Source: Welwitschia mirabilis (Eukaryota; Gnetophyta; Gnetopsida; Welwitschiales). Taken from it: a DNA stretch of 51,410 nt. Location of the stretch: positions 92,228,102 to 92,279,511 of the forward strand of contig JBOZIK010000001.1 in NCBI GenBank assembly GCA_051453625.1, read 5' to 3'. Shown one piece after another: positions 1 through 10,796 of this stretch (the first letter of the stretch is position 1; every line of letters starts with the position of its first letter). A program made the translations under genes and the position numbers. Below the pieces are notes generated by a model. That model was not told where the DNA came from, did not search any database, and saw only the letters and a program-made list of their open reading frames with translations.

Positions 1-720
1 TATAGAAAACATCAACTGGTAAAATATACACTTTACTGTATACAAGTTCATAAGGTGAGAAACATAAAGAGTTATGCCAAGTAGTATGGTAAGCCCAAAA
101 AAAATGATTAAGTTTAGAGGACTAAGTCTTCTTATTAACAGAGACTAATTTTTGAAGTATTTTCTTGATCTCTCTATTTGCATTTTCAGCTTGACCATTA
201 GTTTGACGTTCATAGGCATACGAAATTCTATGTTTAATACCAATGAATAGAAAAAGTTTTTGAAAGAGGTGATTAATGAAGTATGTTCCTTAATCACTAA
301 TCATAATTCATGAAAAACCAAATCATTGAAAAATATGAGTTCGAACAAAGTTGCAAATAGTTCAGGAATCATTTTTAGTGGTCAGAGTAGCTTCAACCCA
401 CTTAGTAACATAATTCATAGCTACTGGGATATAATTTTTCTTATTATAAGGTGGTGAAATTGGGCTTATAAAGTTGATTCTTCAATAATCAAAAGGTTCA
501 GATTCAAGTATAGGTTTGAGGAACATATCATGAGAACAAGTAAGATCATAGTATTGACAAGCATTACACTTCCGAGAGAAGTCAAATGAATCCTTAAAAA
601 GAGTTGGTTAATAAAAACTAGAGTGAAGAATTTTAATGGTAGTCTTTTGGCCACTAAAGTATCCCCTACAAACTTCACCATGATAGAGTTTTAAAATTTA
701 TAATGTTTCCCATTCAAGCA
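1..720 (-). pseudogene. Ty3/gypsy integrase, zinc-binding and catalytic core (partial, broken)
   Basis: The element's integrase would join its cDNA to host DNA. The H2C2 zinc-binding region is read at about 530-700: an HGEVCRGYF-like stretch, then CNACQYYDL (residues near position 560). The RNase-H-fold core follows toward base 1. It is recognisable from a KWVEA stretch near 390, an SDxGTYF-like strand near 290, and the ERQTNGQAEN helix near 200, which normally holds the catalytic Glu. The frame is interrupted by stops, for example in place of the usual WP after the zinc finger. The C-terminal part is cut off by the window edge. The domain identity is secure; the product is not functional. 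Confidence 0.8.
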
Positions 721-869
721 CACATTTACATATAATTTAATCTTCACAACATCTATAAATATGAGGTTTATTCCACTCATAGTCACTGATCCTATGGAGA
801 AACGTTTTTTATTGATTATGATTCCAATGCTGAGGAGTTTTTATAGTTACTAGGTAATTTACGATATTA

Positions 870-1440
870 GCATACCAAGGAGCAGGATGAGAAGAAGAGA
901 TAGCATAAAGTTATTTAATTACAAAGAGTTGCTCGTTTGGAAAGGAGTCATTAATGGGAGTTTCATCAAGGGAGTAAGTAAGTTGAAAAAGATGATCGAC
1001 AATGCTATTATGTTTCTCAGCCTTATTAATGATGGTAAGATTAAATTCTTGCATTAAAAGGATCCATATAATAAGTCTAGAACTGGAATCTTTCTTGTTC
1101 ATAAGATAATGGATGGTGGCATGGTCTGTGTAGACATTGATGTAGAACCCAAGAAAATAGTGTCAAAGATGATCTAGATAAAAAAATGATAGTAAGCATT
1201 TCTTTCTCAGTGATAGTGTATTTGGTTTGGGCACTAGTCAAAGTTTTGTTAAGGTAAGATATGACTTTGAATCCATTCTCATATTTTTGCCAAGAACCCC
1301 CTGCTACAGTAATGTTGCTTGCATCACATATAAATTCAAATTCTTTGTTTTAATTAGGACCCGTGACAATAGGTTTGAAAGAGACTTTATTCTTAAGGAT
1401 TTCGAAAGCAAGTTGGCATGATTTAGACCACTCAAGTTTG
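870..1440 (-). pseudogene. Ty3/gypsy RNase H domain (broken)
   Basis: This lies between RT and integrase on the minus strand. Translation gives a stretch beginning FEFICDASN (near 1350), in which the catalytic Asp of the RNase H fold is visible. A TDHATIHYLMNKKDSSSRL segment (1080-1140) follows, corresponding to the conserved TDHKAL region of plant Ty3/gypsy RNase H, and then a WILLMQEFNLTI-like segment. RNase H removes the RNA template during reverse transcription. The segment at 911-1102 is open for 63 codons; the rest is split over frames. The call rests on domain order as well as motifs. Confidence 0.75.
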
Positions 1441-1499
1441 ACATCTTTTTCAAGAAAAGAGTGAAGAGGTTTACATGTTTTGGCATAGTCATGGATGAA

Positions 1500-2230
1500 T
1501 CATCATTAAAAACCTAAATGTCCAAGGAAAGATCTAACTTGTTTGATATTTGTTAAAAGGTTAAGATTTTTAATGATATATACTTTTGTGGGGTCCATCC
1601 TAATCCCTTCCTTTGAAATGTGGTGATCCAAAATAATCCCGTATTGAACATGGAAGAAACTCTTTTTCCAACTTAAATGCAACCCACTTTCAATAAATTT
1701 ATCAAGGATTTTTTCTAATCTTAGCATAGTTTATTCAAAAGTATCACTAAAGATGGAAAAATCATCCATAAAGATTTCTATATATTCTTCTATCATATCA
1801 GAAAAGATTCCTATCATGGCTCGTTGGAAGGTTATAGGGGTATTACAAAGTCCAAATGGCATTCTTTTAAAAGTAAAGGTTCTAAAGGGAGATGTGAAGG
1901 TGGTTTTAGCTTGGTTCTCACTTGCTATACAAATTTGATTATAGCCACTATACCCATCAAGAAAACAATAATAAGTATGACCTTAAATCCTATCAAGAAC
2001 TTGATCAAGAAAAGGTAAAGAGAAATAATCCTTTTTGGTAACTTCATTAAGTTTTCTAAAACCAATGCACATTCTCCATTTTCCTCCTTTTTTTGGTACC
2101 ACTATTAAAGGACTAATCCGTTCACTATCTACTATGGCATAAATAATTCTAGCATTCATAAGTTTAATGATTTCGTCTTTAACAATTTATTTAAGGGCTA
2201 AATTTAATCTTCTTTGGGATTACCTAACTG
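1500..2230 (-). pseudogene. Ty3/gypsy reverse transcriptase (broken)
   Basis: The minus-strand translation shows the fingers/palm blocks of a plant OTA reverse transcriptase: a WRMCIGFRKLN-like block near 2070, a CFLDGYSGYNQI block near 1950, PFGLCNTPITFQR near 1840, and the active site FMDDFSIF near 1770, which keeps the paired Asp of the YxDD box. At 1506-1727 an open stretch of 73 codons holds the thumb region, ending RSFLGHLGF. Stops at former Gln and Trp codons split it into at least four pieces. It would copy the element RNA into cDNA inside the virus-like particle. Family assignment is firm; activity is excluded by the stops. Confidence 0.85.
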
Positions 2231-2776
2231 GTTTTACATTGTCCTTAAGATAGATTTTATGTTTAACTATGGAAAGAGGAATGGAATCCGAGTCTTTATG
2301 TATCTAAGCAAAGGCATTTTTCTTTGATTCTAACAGAGAGGTCAAATTCGATTCTTGTTGAGGAGTGAGAAGGCCACCCATTATCAAAGGTTTCATTTGA
2401 TTTTTCAATAAGAATATATATTTTAGACCTGTAGGTAATTGGTTAAGCTCACAGTGTTAATGTGGGATGTCTTCTAGTCTATCATGGGGACGACAAGTAG
2501 AGGATGACGTTTTTCTATTAAAAATAAATGTTGAATTTCTTCCTCATCTTCGAGAACTTCATTCTCAAATTTAAAACAATCTAATTTAGTTAGGTCATTA
2601 TATAAAGTTGGCTTATAAAGCATAGCTAATCTCTCTTCTAAGGGTTGATGTTATAAAAATAAAGTTGGTCTCAAATTATCTTCAATGTTTAAATCAATTC
2701 CTGTGTCCTTTTTAGTACTGTCAAAAACTCTAATGGTAATTTCTTTATTGTCAAAGTGGTATCTCATCATTCTAGA
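2230..2776 (-). pseudogene. Protease-to-RT linker of the Ty3/gypsy polyprotein (eroded)
   Basis: This stretch joins the protease and RT domains in the same strand and order, but I could read no conserved motif in it. It contains one of the palindrome-family members described in the findings, at about 2469-2509. It is best treated as eroded pol linker. Confidence 0.5.
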
Positions 2777-3136
2777 TCAAGTGTCAATAATACAATAAGT
2801 TATAGCATAAAAGGATCTTCCTAAAAGTAGTGGATACACTCCATCATGTCCTATTTTAATTATAACCACATCAATGGGATAAAAAGCTTCCTCAATTTGA
2901 ATGATTAGGTCCTTTATGATTCCTAATGGTTTCTTAATTGAGGTGTCAGCTATCTCTAGTATAATAGCTGTAGGTTCAATTCTTCTTTCTAAACCAAGTC
3001 TTTTGGATATGTGGAAAGGCATAATATTCACACTTGTACCTATGTCAATCAAAGCCTTTTTAATTCTTTTATTTCCTTCTAAAGTAACACTCACAGTTGT
3101 AGCCCCAAGATCCTTGAATTTAGGACATTTCTTCAT
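2777..3136 (-). pseudogene. Ty3/gypsy aspartic protease domain
   Basis: An open stretch of 119 codons shows a retroelement aspartic protease. The catalytic region appears near residues 32-36 as IDIGTSVNIMP, where plant OTA proteases have D-x-G-x-S. The second hallmark is LLLGRSFY near residues 103-110, the hydrophobic-hydrophobic-G-R/F turn. The enzyme would cut the Gag-Pol precursor. The start Met at 3136 is internal to the polyprotein and is not a true initiation site. It sits between the gag tail and the RT linker, as expected. This is the best-preserved domain of the copy. Confidence 0.85.
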
Positions 3137-3289
3137 TACTAAGTTGGAGAGATATTGGACAAGAAAGACTTTACTTAGAATGATAAGTTTTTATTTTCTT
3201 CTCCATAAGTATTTCCATAACTTAGTATATTTGGGATTTTCTTACAAGAGTTTCCAAAGGGAAGGTTGATATTAACTTCTTGCATTAAT

Positions 3290-5036
3290 GCTTTTAAGTG
3301 TTTGGTAAATGTAGGGTTTATGTTTAATCTATCAAGTGAAAGAGTTAATGATCTCTTTCCCTTATCCTCTTTTAAATTGTGTTTGATAGAGGTTTTAGTA
3401 GATGATGTGGAAGAAAGGTTATAAGAATCTAGGATTTCTACATCATCTTCTCCAATTACTTTATTTTTTTTAAGAACCTCATAGGTAGGAGGTATTATTT
3501 CTTTTCCACTTCTTGTTACAATCTTTAAGTCTCTTCTAACTTCATTTGAGTTGGGTATTGGTTAAGAAGTAAGAAACCCTTGTGGTCTTTGGTTAGCAAG
3601 CATTGTTTGTTAAAGCATATTCATTAAGTTCTCAATGTTGCTATTAGTCTTTTTTTATACCTTTCTCATTTCCTCAATGGATTCTCTAAGGGAATTATTA
3701 AAATTTTGTTGAGAGTATGGTTGAAAATTGGAACTTTTAAATCTATTCTCAAATGGTTTCCATTGGGGTTTTCCACTAGGTCTTTGTTGAAATGATGNNN
3801 NNNNNNNNNNNNNNNNNNNNNNNNNNNNNNNNNNNNNNNNNNNNNNNNNNNNNNNNNNNNNNNNNNNNNNNNNNNNNNNNNNNNNNNNNNTTGAATGGGA
3901 ATCATCTTTATAAAGTTCACAACTAGAGGTTGAGAGTTCATTTTTACAAACCTTTGCATCAACTATCATTTGTGTGTACTTCTCTAAAGACATAGTAAAA
4001 TCTTTTATTAAATTAGTTGAATCCTTTCTCTCTTCTTCTTTATCATGTTGTACTTCTTTTAGGTATTTTAAAATTTGGCCTATAGTATAATTTTCCTTAG
4101 TGAATTTAGGTTAGGTTTGACTAATTTCTACTAAATTTTCTAGCATACTCCAAGGATCATCTAAACTTAAGTTCAAAAAATTTCCTTCATAAGAAAAATC
4201 CATAAGTTATTTAGTTAAAGCATACAGTCCACTATAGAAATAATTTACTAGTTCTTTCTTATGAAATTCTTCAATATGGTTAGAGTGACTAGCAATTATA
4301 AAACATTCATACGCAGTTGCATGATCTTTATGTGGTTGTTGTTAAAAGTTGGTGACTTCTTTTCTTCTCTTGCTCATAGTGCTTTCACTTAAAAATTGTT
4401 TGACAAAAAATTCTTGCACTTGACTTCATGATTTAAGGCTTTTATGCAGGATAGTTTTGAGTCAAATTTTTACCTTACCTCTAAGAGTGACAGGAAAGAT
4501 AATCATATAGATATGATCACTAATATGTCTTTTTCCATTTCCAGAAGTAAGTATAAGTTATTCTATGTTGGCTAAATGTTGAAAATGATATTCTCCTAGT
4601 TCCTCTAAAAAGATTGGGTATGCAGTTAGATTTCTTAAATCTACATCGTCGACAAGAGGTAAATCAAAAGGATTCTTAATTTCACAATTCCTATTAGCAA
4701 TCAAATCTCTAAGCGTAATGTTCGCATTTGAAGAAGAAGTTCCTAATATGATTGTAGCATTAGAAAAAGCTACTTATTTTTGTTTTTGTGATGCTTTCGA
4801 AATATTCAATATTTTCAAAGAAATAATACAATTACCTTCTATACTATACTTTATTTTGTAAAATTAGATTTTGAAAGAATAAAAGTAGAAAAACCTTCTT
4901 CTTTAATTCTGGAAATTTGTGTACCTGGAGTGTGCATACCTAGATTTAATTTGAAGTTGATCAATCCTTCTTTAATATTTTCTTCGATCAGGTTTCATTC
5001 TCTTTGATATTTCATGCTTTTATTAGGATTCACCAT
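3290..5036 (-). pseudogene. Ty3/gypsy gag (broken, with a sequence gap)
   Basis: Gag would form the particle that packages the element RNA. A likely initiation Met lies at 5034-5036, followed by VNPNKSMKYQRE and a stop. Downstream, a segment reading YPIFLEELGEYHFQHLANIE (near 4600) and a retrotransposon gag core are visible: VQEFFVKQFLSESTMSKRRKE (4350-4420) and FYSGLYALTKQLMDF-like (near 4210-4240, broken). The C-terminal part is rich in Gln, Pro and Phe (3655-3797), and a Lys/Asn-rich tail runs to the protease. A run of 93 unknown bases interrupts it. No CCHC knuckle was seen in the readable part, as is common for OTA elements. It is adjacent to the protease, in the expected order. Confidence 0.7.
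3798..3890. other. Assembly gap (93 N)
   Basis: Run of unknown bases inside gag of the left-edge gypsy element. Its length is not a round default, so it may be a size estimate. Confidence 0.99.
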
Positions 5037-5457
5037 ATCCCTGCATACTCAAACAACTAAAAAAATGAAGAGATAAAAAATAGTAGACCATCATCCATCT
5101 GGTCATGGGATGACAGGTAGGACGATGGTAGCAGCAAACATAAAATCTGAATTTACAGAAGCTCGAAAAACAAATAACAGTCATCCTGAGGTGTTGTGGG
5201 AATGAGTATATGAAAAAGAAAAAATGTGAAAATACATAAATGCAGTAAATTTTTTAGACTATCATCCTCTCAGGTCATGAACACGATAGAATGGATGACA
5301 AAGAAATAAAAAGAAAATGCAAAATTTTAAATTATAGAAATAGACCTACTTTAATCTAAACTAGAAAAACACAGCACTAATTTGAAATAAATATCTGAAC
5401 AGAAAAAATTCAAGATACCTACTTGATTAGTGATAATCCTCTTAACTCCTTACAGAA
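5037..5457 (-). other. 5' untranslated leader of the gypsy element
   Basis: This lies between the primer-binding site and the gag start on the minus strand. It is AT-rich, and no ORF is supported. It carries two clear members (5088-5128, 5258-5299) and one weak member (5178-5206) of the palindromic motif family described in the findings. Confidence 0.6.
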
Positions 5458-5475
5458 TTCCCTACAATGGCACCA
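5458..5475 (-). promoter_or_regulatory. Primer-binding site, tRNA-Asp-like, decayed
   Basis: The minus strand reads TGGTGCCATTGTAGGGAA. Plant OTA elements commonly carry TGGCGCCGTTGCCGGGGA, complementary to the tRNA-Asp 3' end. All five differences are C-to-T or G-to-A, or adjacent changes at former CG/CCGG positions. It lies six bases from the likely LTR end (TGCA at 5482-5485 read on minus). Confidence 0.7.
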
Positions 5476-5481
5476 AAATAT

Positions 5482-7006
5482 TGCAGTGTAAATTTATGCA
5501 ATCTTAAAGTCCTTTAGGCAATCTTGTAAATCATATATCTTGCACAAAGCACATGCTAATATAGACAGGAGTTCACCTGAATATTATAATCCAACAAAGG
5601 CACTAGGCTTAGAGTTAAAGAATTGATTTTTCCAATGTATTTTTGTTCTTTTTATCTTTAGGAAAACTAAAAGGAAAGGACTTAAGTAAATGCAATTCTT
5701 ACATTGAAATGAAATGCAAGTGAATGAGAATGAAATGCAATGTAATGGAAATGGAATAGAAATAGAAATGACAATATATCCTACTTAGATCTTGGTCTTT
5801 CTTTCATAAAGATCACTTCTTTATAACTTATATCAAAGAAGAAGAATGTTTACTAGTTCTTAATTAACATAAACTATGAGATCTACCCAAGTAAGACTTG
5901 AAGTATAATATGGAAAGAAAGAAATAAACAATGCAAATCTATTCTACTAAATAATGTCAACCTTAATAAAGGTTGCCCTTAAAATCTAAATAAACCCAAG
6001 CTTGTCACTAGCTAAGATCAACTTAAATCATAAGGGAGATATACAATAATGAAACGAAAGAAGAATTTATATTAATCTATTAAAACCAGAACAACATCCA
6101 CTTACAATATTAGAACAATAGCACCTCAATAAAAGAGACACAGCCTGACATCAAGAAGAGGTGTTCACTAGTTCTTAATTAACATAAATTATGAGATCTA
6201 CCCAAGTAATACTTGAAGTGCAATATGGAAAGAAAGAAATAAATAATGCAAATCTATTCTACTAAATAATGTCAACCTTAACAAAGGTTGCCCTTAAGAT
6301 CTAAATAAACCCAAGCTTGTCACTAGCTAAGATCAACTTAAATCATAAGGAAGATATACAATAATGAAATGAAAGAAGAATTTATATTAATCTATTAAAA
6401 CCAAAACAAAATCCACTTATAATATTAGAACAATAGCACCTCAATGAAAGAGACACAGCCTGACATCAAGGAGAGTCCTTTTTACAACATGCAATGGATT
6501 TCTCACCCTTCAAGCTTTTGTCACAAATATTAGGTACAAAAGATGGAGAGAAATAAAGGAGGAAAAGGGTATTTATAGATTTTCTAAGAAGGTATTCGGA
6601 GGAAAACCCTAAAGGTAGGAAAACAGAAACCCTAACAATCCAGATGGATCGTTTGACTTCATTTACAATAGAATTTATTGCTATAGTGTAAAAACAATTA
6701 TCGTCTTGTATGTCATCCACATGATGGGGGAGATAATGCCGCCTTAAAGGCTTAGGCAATGTGTCATGTGCTATTGTTAGCCCCGTGGATTACCTGCACA
6801 TAGTTCTAACATCGTTATCCTATATGTCATCTGGACGACTATGTGGTCAATGCTCTATCAACATGTGCCTCATGCGTTGCTGTTGGTGCCACAGGTTTCT
6901 AATCAAGTCAACCTTTAGATCATTCTAGTTGTCATGGGGACAACAGGTAGGATGATTATCTTCTTTTGTTCTTTTCTCCAAGGTGAATCAGCCTCTATAT
7001 TGTACA
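5482..7006 (-). repeat. 5' LTR of the gypsy element (right edge uncertain)
   Basis: The inner end is fixed by the primer-binding site. The LTR runs to higher coordinates for about 1.5 kb, a normal size for Athila-like elements. It contains a 315-bp tandem duplication and three palindromic motif copies (6697-6737, 6811-6850, 6921-6960). No second LTR is available for comparison because the element leaves the window, so the outer edge is only estimated. Confidence 0.55.
5846..6475. repeat. Tandem duplication, two ~315-bp units inside the LTR
   Basis: Bases 5852-6160 recur at 6167-6475 with a constant offset of 315 and very few mismatches by eye. Both begin ACTAGTTCTTAATTAACATA and end TGACATCAAG-AGAG. 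The units are far more alike than expected for the age of the element, so the duplication is probably younger than the decay of the coding part, or was homogenised. Confidence 0.9.
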
Positions 7007-7117
7007 GTTCTTCTTCTAATTCTATAGTATCAAAATAAGAATAGAAAACTGTTAATAATATCAAATAGTACATGTTTTACTGATTATCATATTAAATCCT
7101 CATATTCATTAGTATTA

Positions 7118-7217
7118 NNNNNNNNNNNNNNNNNNNNNNNNNNNNNNNNNNNNNNNNNNNNNNNNNNNNNNNNNNNNNNNNNNNNNNNNNNNNNNNNNNN
7201 NNNNNNNNNNNNNNNNN
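7118..7217. other. Assembly gap (100 N)
   Basis: Run of 100 unknown bases directly abutting a long TG microsatellite, which probably caused the assembly break. Confidence 0.99.

Positions 7218-7291
<74 letters not shown>
7218..7291. repeat. (TG)n microsatellite
   Basis: Uninterrupted TG dinucleotide tract of about 74 bases, possibly longer because it begins at a gap. Confidence 0.97.
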
Positions 7292-7339
7292 CCACTTGAG
7301 AAAATTATTCTATGAAAAACCATACTACAATTGTCAAGG

Positions 7340-7400
7340 TCATTGGTTTGCTTAGCTAAGTGAAGGAGCTGACCACCACATGTTCGAGTCTTGCCCATGA
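7340..7400 (+). repeat. Weak tRNA-like (SINE head) segment
   Basis: TAGCTAAGTGAA at 7353-7364 resembles a pol III A box, with the final GG turned to AA. TGTTCGAGTCT at 7381-7391 fits a B box in 9 of 11 places. The A-to-B spacing of 28 is short for a tRNA-derived SINE, so part of the anticodon arm would have to be missing. No tail or target duplication was identified. Confidence 0.3.
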
Positions 7401-7559
7401 TTTATAGCCAATATATTGATGCCTAGTCTTGGATGCACCTTGAGGGCATGAATATAAACCACAAGTTAACTCACACATCATAAGATTTAAGCCTAAGACT
7501 TTAAAGCTCCTAATGACTTATAAACATGGGTTAAAACAACAACACTATGCACGTGGCTT

Positions 7560-8690
7560 GTTACTAAAAAGCATTTGCATTTAACATATAGTAATTAAAA
7601 GCAAGTTAGTAGGAAAGCTTGTTTATCTTTCACAACTTTGATAATACTACATTCAAAATAAACTAAAATAGTTTTAATTTTTAAAAAAATTCTATGCATA
7701 AAATTATACTAACTTTATACCCCATTTTCCCATGTTCATCTAGCAAATTTATCACAATAGTATAATTAATTAAAGAACAAAGGAGAAATGAGAGTGAATG
7801 AAAATTAAATAAGGATAACAAGGTGAAACGCTCATTTAAATTTATGTAAGTATAAAATAAATAGAAGGGACAAAAAATCAAAACAATTAATTGACTTAAA
7901 TAAAAGTTAAATAAAAAATTTAAAAACTTTTAAAGATGTACATTAAAATAAAAGTGAAATACCAGGAAATGCGAAGAAGGGTAATTTATATATATAAGGA
8001 AGGCATTAATAATATTCCAAAAGTAAAATAGAAGTAAAACACACATTCTTTAACCAATTATACAATTAAACCTAGCTCATTTGCAAATAAGAATTTCACT
8101 TATCATTTTAGAAGGAGGACCTTAATAAGAAAGGTACATGTTGTAAGTTACTAAATAATATTAAATAAAAAAGGTACAAAAGAAAATTATTTTAATTACT
8201 ATCCACTTATAAGCTTAAAGTATTAGTATAATTATATTAGGCTATTTTCTATAACTAATAACATTAAATATAGGTTTTTTGACTTTTAAAAGGTATTGTA
8301 ATGAATATAAAAAATATTACTTGGATGATAGTCTGATTGATGGGATACTTTGCCTTTCATTTCAAAGGTTATGGATTTAAATATTTGAATGAATGATTAG
8401 CATAGCATAAGTCCTTGGATTTAATTAAATTATTTGTTTTAGTAGTCATGGTGGTTAGAGGTATGACCACTGAAGTTTTGAGTTAAATATCCCTTTACAG
8501 AGATATAAAAATAAAATATGACAATTTTTAAAATTAAATTCTTAATATAATCTACAAAAATTAATTTTATCAAATTTAGATTCTTATAAGATTATACTTA
8601 GTATAAAAGTTACTAACACTTTTAGAGTTGTTATAATACAACATTACACTAAAATTGTTCTAAATGTTAAATTACTTTGAGTTTTTAAGT
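7560..8690 (+). repeat. Dispersed repeat R1, copy 1
   Basis: The segment aligns colinearly, with many substitutions, to 30825-31415 plus 37402-37680. Shared landmarks include GCATTTAACATATAGTAATTAA-like at 7572, AAGGAGAAATGAGAG at 7781, AATAAGAATTTCA at 8086, and TTTAATTACTATC at 8191. The family is unclassified: AT-rich, without coding potential or terminal repeats that I could see. It could be a solo LTR or a non-autonomous DNA element. It is interrupted by a SINE-like insertion at about 8314-8502 that the other copy lacks. Confidence 0.75.
8314..8502 (+). mobile_element. Two-headed tRNA-derived SINE-like insertion
   Basis: There are two pol III promoter-like modules in the same orientation. 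Module 1 has an A box at 8329 (TAGTCTGATTGA) and a decayed B box at 8374 (GATTTAAATAT), 45 bases apart, as in a tRNA. Module 2 has an A box near 8443 (TAGTCATGGTGG) and a B box near 8481 (AGTTAAATATCC). The block is flanked by ATATAAAAA at 8305-8313 and again at 8503-8511, a candidate target-site duplication. The paralogous R1 copy at 37402-37680 lacks it. The arrangement suggests a dimeric SINE, or one SINE inserted beside another. All boxes carry deamination-type changes. Confidence 0.5.
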
Positions 8691-9190
8691 GATTGAGGAA
8701 CCTTTGAAAAAGTTATACAATTCTCTATAATTAAGACTACCCATTTGCCCTAGAACATTAAGTATTGATTTTCTAAAACTAAACTAATTGCTTGTTTTTT
8801 TTTAATTTTTATTTTTAAGTTATTTTCATAAAATAATTTTTAAAAATTATTCAATATAAAAAATATTATTTTTGGATTTTCATGATCTTAATAGAATCCT
8901 TGGTCTTTAAAGAAAAAAAAAGAGAGGAAAAAAAGACTCATTGAGTTTTAATCATTGTTTAATAACATATGATATTTTTAAGTTATGCTTCCATTTTGCA
9001 AAATTTGAGCTTTACTTATAGAAAGAACATAAAATCCATAAGAACATTTACAATAACGATAATTGATAAAATTGATATTAAATCTTAATCTAAGTAGTTT
9101 TAAAAATGTAAAAAAGAAAACAATTTTAATGAACTTTAGGATTTGACATGAAGGATTACATGACATTAAGAAATTTCAGGATTAGATAGT
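8691..9190. other. AT-rich stretch, no feature recognised
   Basis: Only short A/T runs. The ORFs here are short and featureless. Confidence 0.5.
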
Positions 9191-10790
9191 TTTACCTGTA
9201 ACAAAAGGATTCTAATGCATATGTGATGTTAGAGAAACTACAAAACACACTTGGTATTTAATAATGCAATATAAACATGGGCCCCCATAAATCCTTTGGT
9301 CACTAAATCCTCTAATTCCATTAGTGAATCCAATAAAAAGAGATTTCTCAAATGTTGCTCTTATTTTGGTTTGAGCCTAATGAGAGTGATACTTACAATG
9401 AAAGAGACATTGTACTAGGAACATGTAATGACCTAAAAAAATATGATAGGTAATCCTCTATTATGCAAGTAATTGTCTAAGAGGAAAAGAGATAACATAA
9501 AAACAAAATAAGTGGAGAAACCTACTTGAAATTGCAAATGCTTAATCATTACTATTGAAGGAAGAGTTTATGAAAATTTGATGAAGGCAGAAGCTCCAAG
9601 CTCCAAAGAATGATAAAAGAGGAAGATAGATTGATAATGAATTTTGGTACCATATACTTATACGAGATGAATGTGTTTATAAGAGAGGGAAGAGGTCTAT
9701 TTATAAGTCAATGAAAGACTAAAAGTTTAAAGGTTCTTAAGCCATTTGGTCAAAGACCATGCACATTGTTCTATCTATAAGCTAAGATGATCACATAAGA
9801 TTAGAAAAGATTAATCACATTAAATTGGATAAGGTTGATATTGATAAGTTGGGTAAGCTTGAGTGATAAATGAGATTGATGTATTAAATGATAAAAACAT
9901 GTGATATTTATGATACTTATACCTCTTTAGGGTGATTAGTGCTAAAAAAACATAAAACATCTTAAATATCAATTTAATATTAAGGAAAGTGAGAAAACCC
10001 ATGATTATTACTGAAAATCTAAGTCTAACATTATTGATCGAGTTCTTTCAAGTACAACATGCAGGCACACAACCACAATGCACCATCATGTCACTCATAC
10101 AAGACCTAGTAAGGGAACTTTTTTTTTTTTTGGCTTTAATTAGCAAGGTTAATTATGTACATCATTTCCTCATGCTAATTCCTTCTTAATCCTTTATAGG
10201 TTCATTGTCATATTTAATGAAGTTAACCCATACAATAAGGAGTGCAAAAGATGCATTGGAAGAATAAATATTTTTCTTATGCACAAAAATTTTAAAAGTG
10301 CATGTGTCATAATGAGATAATTTTTAAAATCCAATGCATGAGAAAATAAATATTTTATGAATGATAAAAGTCACATTGGAGTAGAATTTACTCTTTCATC
10401 ATTTTGAACTTATGGATAAGAGTATATGTATTTATTCACATACTTATGAATTGCTAGATCCATCAAATTCATTAAACAATAAACACAATGTGTGCACACA
10501 CCCCTAGGGGAAAAAGTCATATTTGAATGTAAGACACTCAATCTTTATCCACTTCTTTTACCTACTATATTAACCATTTGTTGGTACATAAATAAATGAG
10601 TAAAACAAAAATGTCAAATGCTATGCATGTAAATATTTTATTATTATTTTTATCCTATTTTAAATTTTCAATTTCGTAATTTCATCGTGATGTGGAATGA
10701 TGTTACTCTCATAGCTTTATTTTTATATTTTGCTATTTAGCATATATTTTGATTTCCATGATTTTTTCTTTAGCCCCACATTGTTTAGGG
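9190..10790. other. AT-rich intergenic stretch with one TATA-like box on minus
   Basis: No coding similarity was recognised. On the minus strand, TATAAATAGA at about 9697-9706 is followed by a pyrimidine-rich leader, as in plant promoters and LTRs. No terminal repeats or ORF support a specific element. A poly-T run lies at 10120-10130. Confidence 0.35.
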
Positions 10791-10796
10791 ATTTCT

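Larger units (their letters stand above)
1..7006 (-). mobile_element. Degenerate Ty3/gypsy retrotransposon, OTA (Athila/Tat-like) type, truncated by window edge
   Basis: Read on the minus strand, the block gives gag, protease, RT, RNase H and integrase in Ty3/gypsy order. The 5' LTR is at the high-coordinate end and the 3' part lies beyond base 1. A primer-binding site related to the tRNA-Asp type used by plant OTA elements lies at 5458-5475. Protease, RT and integrase resemble plant Athila/Tat polyproteins. Every frame carries several stops, mostly Gln or Trp codons changed by G-to-A/C-to-T, so the copy is dead. The outer LTR end near 7006 is a guess: I found no clear terminal dinucleotide or target duplication, and a gap follows at 7118. 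An env-like ORF, if present, would lie outside the window. Confidence 0.85.

Noticed and set aside
1227-3269. Plus-strand ORFs at 1227-1421, 1753-2018 and 2901-3269
   Set aside because: They lie opposite the gypsy RNase H, RT and protease domains and show no features of their own.
7087-7398. Minus-strand ORFs with His-Thr repeats
   Set aside because: They are a translation of the TG microsatellite and gap, not genes.
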